A DNA stretch of 7,361 bases from Sedimentisphaerales bacterium. Lineage in GTDB: Bacteria; Planctomycetota; Phycisphaerae; Sedimentisphaerales; SM23-30. Below are positions 5,926 to 7,361 of the stretch, one piece after another. Under the pieces are notes generated by a model. It saw nothing but the letters and a program-made list of their open reading frames with translations, did no database searches and was not told where the DNA came from. Both the position numbers and the translations under genes were made by a program. Every line of letters starts with the position of its first letter. The stretch's first letter is position 1. Where the stretch lies: NCBI GenBank assembly GCA_030640865.1, contig DAOWIP010000294.1, forward strand, positions 1-7,361. Direction: 5' to 3'.

Positions 5926-7361
5926 TCAGGTTTTATTTTTGTCCTGTTGGTTATCGGGAACAGACTGTTCAAGGTAGTCTTTCACATCCCGCATTCGTTG
6001 GCGGGCCTTTTCCAATTCTTCCCCGGCGCTGTCGATGCCGGATTCGCTGTCAATGACATAAGGAGTGATGAAGGCAAGCAGTTCGCTGTTGGACTGAACA
6101 GTATTATTATGTTTGAACAACTCGCCCAATAGGGGAATATCGCCAAAGAAGGGAACTTTGGTTTTGATTTCGACCTCTTTCTGGAACAGGATGCCGCTAA
6201 TCAAAACTGTTTGTCCGTCCGCAAGGATTATATTTGTGGTTGTCGAGAAACTGCTGGTGGCGACTTGGCCGTTGACGAGTTCCGGTTCGACCTGAGAGAT
6301 GTCGAGAAAGATGGTGGTATCGACAGCATTTTCCGGGGTGATATTAGGTCTTACCCGGAGCGTTAGACCGACCGGTTCATATTCAAACGAATCGATGGTA
6401 TTTTGTCCCTGGCTGGGAGTCTGAGTGAGGGTTTTGAAGGATATTTTCCGACCCTTGAAGAATTCGGCTTCTTCATTATCCTTGGTCCAGAGGGTGGGCT
6501 GATTAAGGATGCGGCCGTTGGTTTTTTTAATCAGGAAATCGACGAGTGCGTTCACCTCCAGGGTACTCGACACAGCAAAAGACGAACCGGGCGATTCACT
6601 ATAAATCAAATTGGTAATAGCGGTAATGGCATCTTCATTGGCGGTTCCGAGGGCATCTCTATTAGTTGCCAATTGAACGCCCAACGAAGTCAAGTCTTCG
6701 TGATTAACCTCGACGATAACGGCCTTGATCATCACCTGTTTGCCTGGTTTATCCAGTTCTTCGATCATGGCTTTAATGCTTTCCTGGTATTCCTTTGGAG
6801 AAAGGACGAGGATGGCCTTGCTGCGGTGGACGGGGATAAACCTGATTTTGCCGATGATATTACTGATGGGCATTTCCTCACCGATACGACTGCGAGCCGT
6901 TCTGACTGTCCACCAGGGGACAAGCTCACCGGCTGAACCCTGTGCCTGATTTCTGTCCTGGTTCCGATTGCCGTTGTCGGAATCGGCGCCGGCGGCGGTG
7001 TAATCCGACAGACCTCGTCGGCGTCGCAGAATAGTGGCACGTGTTCCGGGTTCGTTCAGGATAGCGTTGAGTTGGTCGCACAAATCTTCAGAATCGGCAT
7101 ACTTCAAAGTTACCACCATAGGCAGTTCCGCCGGCTCCTGTTTGTCGAGCTTCAATATCAGTTCTTTAATGACCTCATAGGCCTCTGGAATTTTGCTGAT
7201 TACGATTATCTTCTTGGTATCCGGTACGGCCTCAAAGGTCAACTGGCCATAAAGAGGACCGACAATCTTTTTTTGTTCTTCGCGTCCTCTGCCAAAGAAG
7301 AAATAATCAAATATGTTCCGGCGGCCAGAGGTCTTCTCGCTGAACAGGGTAGTCAGCAATG
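5926..7361 (-). CDS. gspD: Type II secretion system secretin GspD-like protein (C-terminal part)
   Basis: Secretins form the large multimeric outer-membrane channel of type II secretion (and related pilus) systems. The visible 477 residues run to TGA at 5926-5928; the gene continues beyond the right edge, because the first codon seen (TTG at 7359) is internal. Order: the end of a periplasmic N domain (about 35-75, IIVISKIPEAYEVIKELI then LKLDK); an N3-type domain (about 80-205) split by a polar, Gly/Asn/Gln-rich insert (about 106-170); the secretin core starting at QVMIKAVIVEV (208-218), with LNQPTLWTKDNEEAEFFKG (285-303) and the family signature VPFFGDIPLLGELF (402-415) followed by ITPYVI (431-436); and a charged, probably helical tail (437-477). 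PilQ is an alternative, but the N-domain arrangement favours GspD. It converges with cheX. No other secretion gene is in view. Confidence 0.9.
   Translation of the reverse strand, partial: LLTTLFSEKTSGRRNIFDYFFFGRGREEQKKIVGPLYGQLTFEAVPDTKKIIVISKIPEAYEVIKELILKLDKQEPAELPMVVTLKYADSEDLCDQLNAILNEPGTRATILRRRRGLSDYTAAGADSDNGNRNQDRNQAQGSAGELVPWWTVRTARSRIGEEMPISNIIGKIRFIPVHRSKAILVLSPKEYQESIKAMIEELDKPGKQVMIKAVIVEVNHEDLTSLGVQLATNRDALGTANEDAITAITNLIYSESPGSSFAVSSTLEVNALVDFLIKKTNGRILNQPTLWTKDNEEAEFFKGRKISFKTLTQTPSQGQNTIDSFEYEPVGLTLRVRPNITPENAVDTTIFLDISQVEPELVNGQVATSSFSTTTNIILADGQTVLISGILFQKEVEIKTKVPFFGDIPLLGELFKHNNTVQSNSELLAFITPYVIDSESGIDSAGEELEKARQRMRDVKDYLEQSVPDNQQDKNKT

Noticed and set aside
7357..7359. 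TTG at the right edge as the true start of the secretin gene
   Set aside because: It falls inside a protein that should begin with a signal peptide and further N domains. The visible part starts mid-protein, so the gene is truncated by the window.

Overview
The window looks like a stretch of a Gram-negative, motile bacterial chromosome. It holds most of the core of one chemosensory (chemotaxis) system, flanked by the 3' end of a probable oxidoreductase gene and the 3' two-thirds or so of a type II secretion secretin gene. The mix of a CheX phosphatase, a long CheA with two phosphotransfer domains, a GspD-like secretin and a Gfo/Idh/MocA-like tail would fit a planctomycete-type or deltaproteobacterium-like genome. 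That assignment is inference from gene content only and is weak.

Layout: (1) bases 1-108, + strand, the last 35 codons of a gene that enters from the left. (2) Bases 173-4912, - strand, an apparent operon in the order cheA, cheR, cheB. cheA and cheR are 63 bases apart with no terminator visible, and cheR and cheB are 3 bases apart. (3) Bases 4913-5321, a 409-base divergent intergenic region rich in inverted repeats. It includes a REP-like GTAG palindrome, a nested long-range inverted repeat and a hairpin followed by Ts. (4) Bases 5322-5798, + strand, cheX. (5) Bases 5799-5925, a convergent gap with a GC-rich hairpin. (6) Bases 5926-7361, - strand, the C-terminal part of a GspD-type secretin that runs off the right edge.

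How the genes fit together: CheA autophosphorylates and feeds CheY-type regulators and CheB. CheR methylates receptors and CheB demethylates them, giving adaptation. CheX is a CheY-P phosphatase that resets the signal. No receptor, CheW or stand-alone CheY is in the window, so these must be encoded elsewhere. The most unusual protein feature is in CheA. It has an uncharacterised helical N-terminal extension, two intact phosphotransfer (HPt) sites, no recognisable P2 domain, and a pair of MshEN-like motifs just before the dimerisation domain. MshEN domains are known from type II secretion/type IV pilus ATPases, where some bind c-di-GMP. The most unusual DNA is the palindrome-rich region on both sides of cheX.
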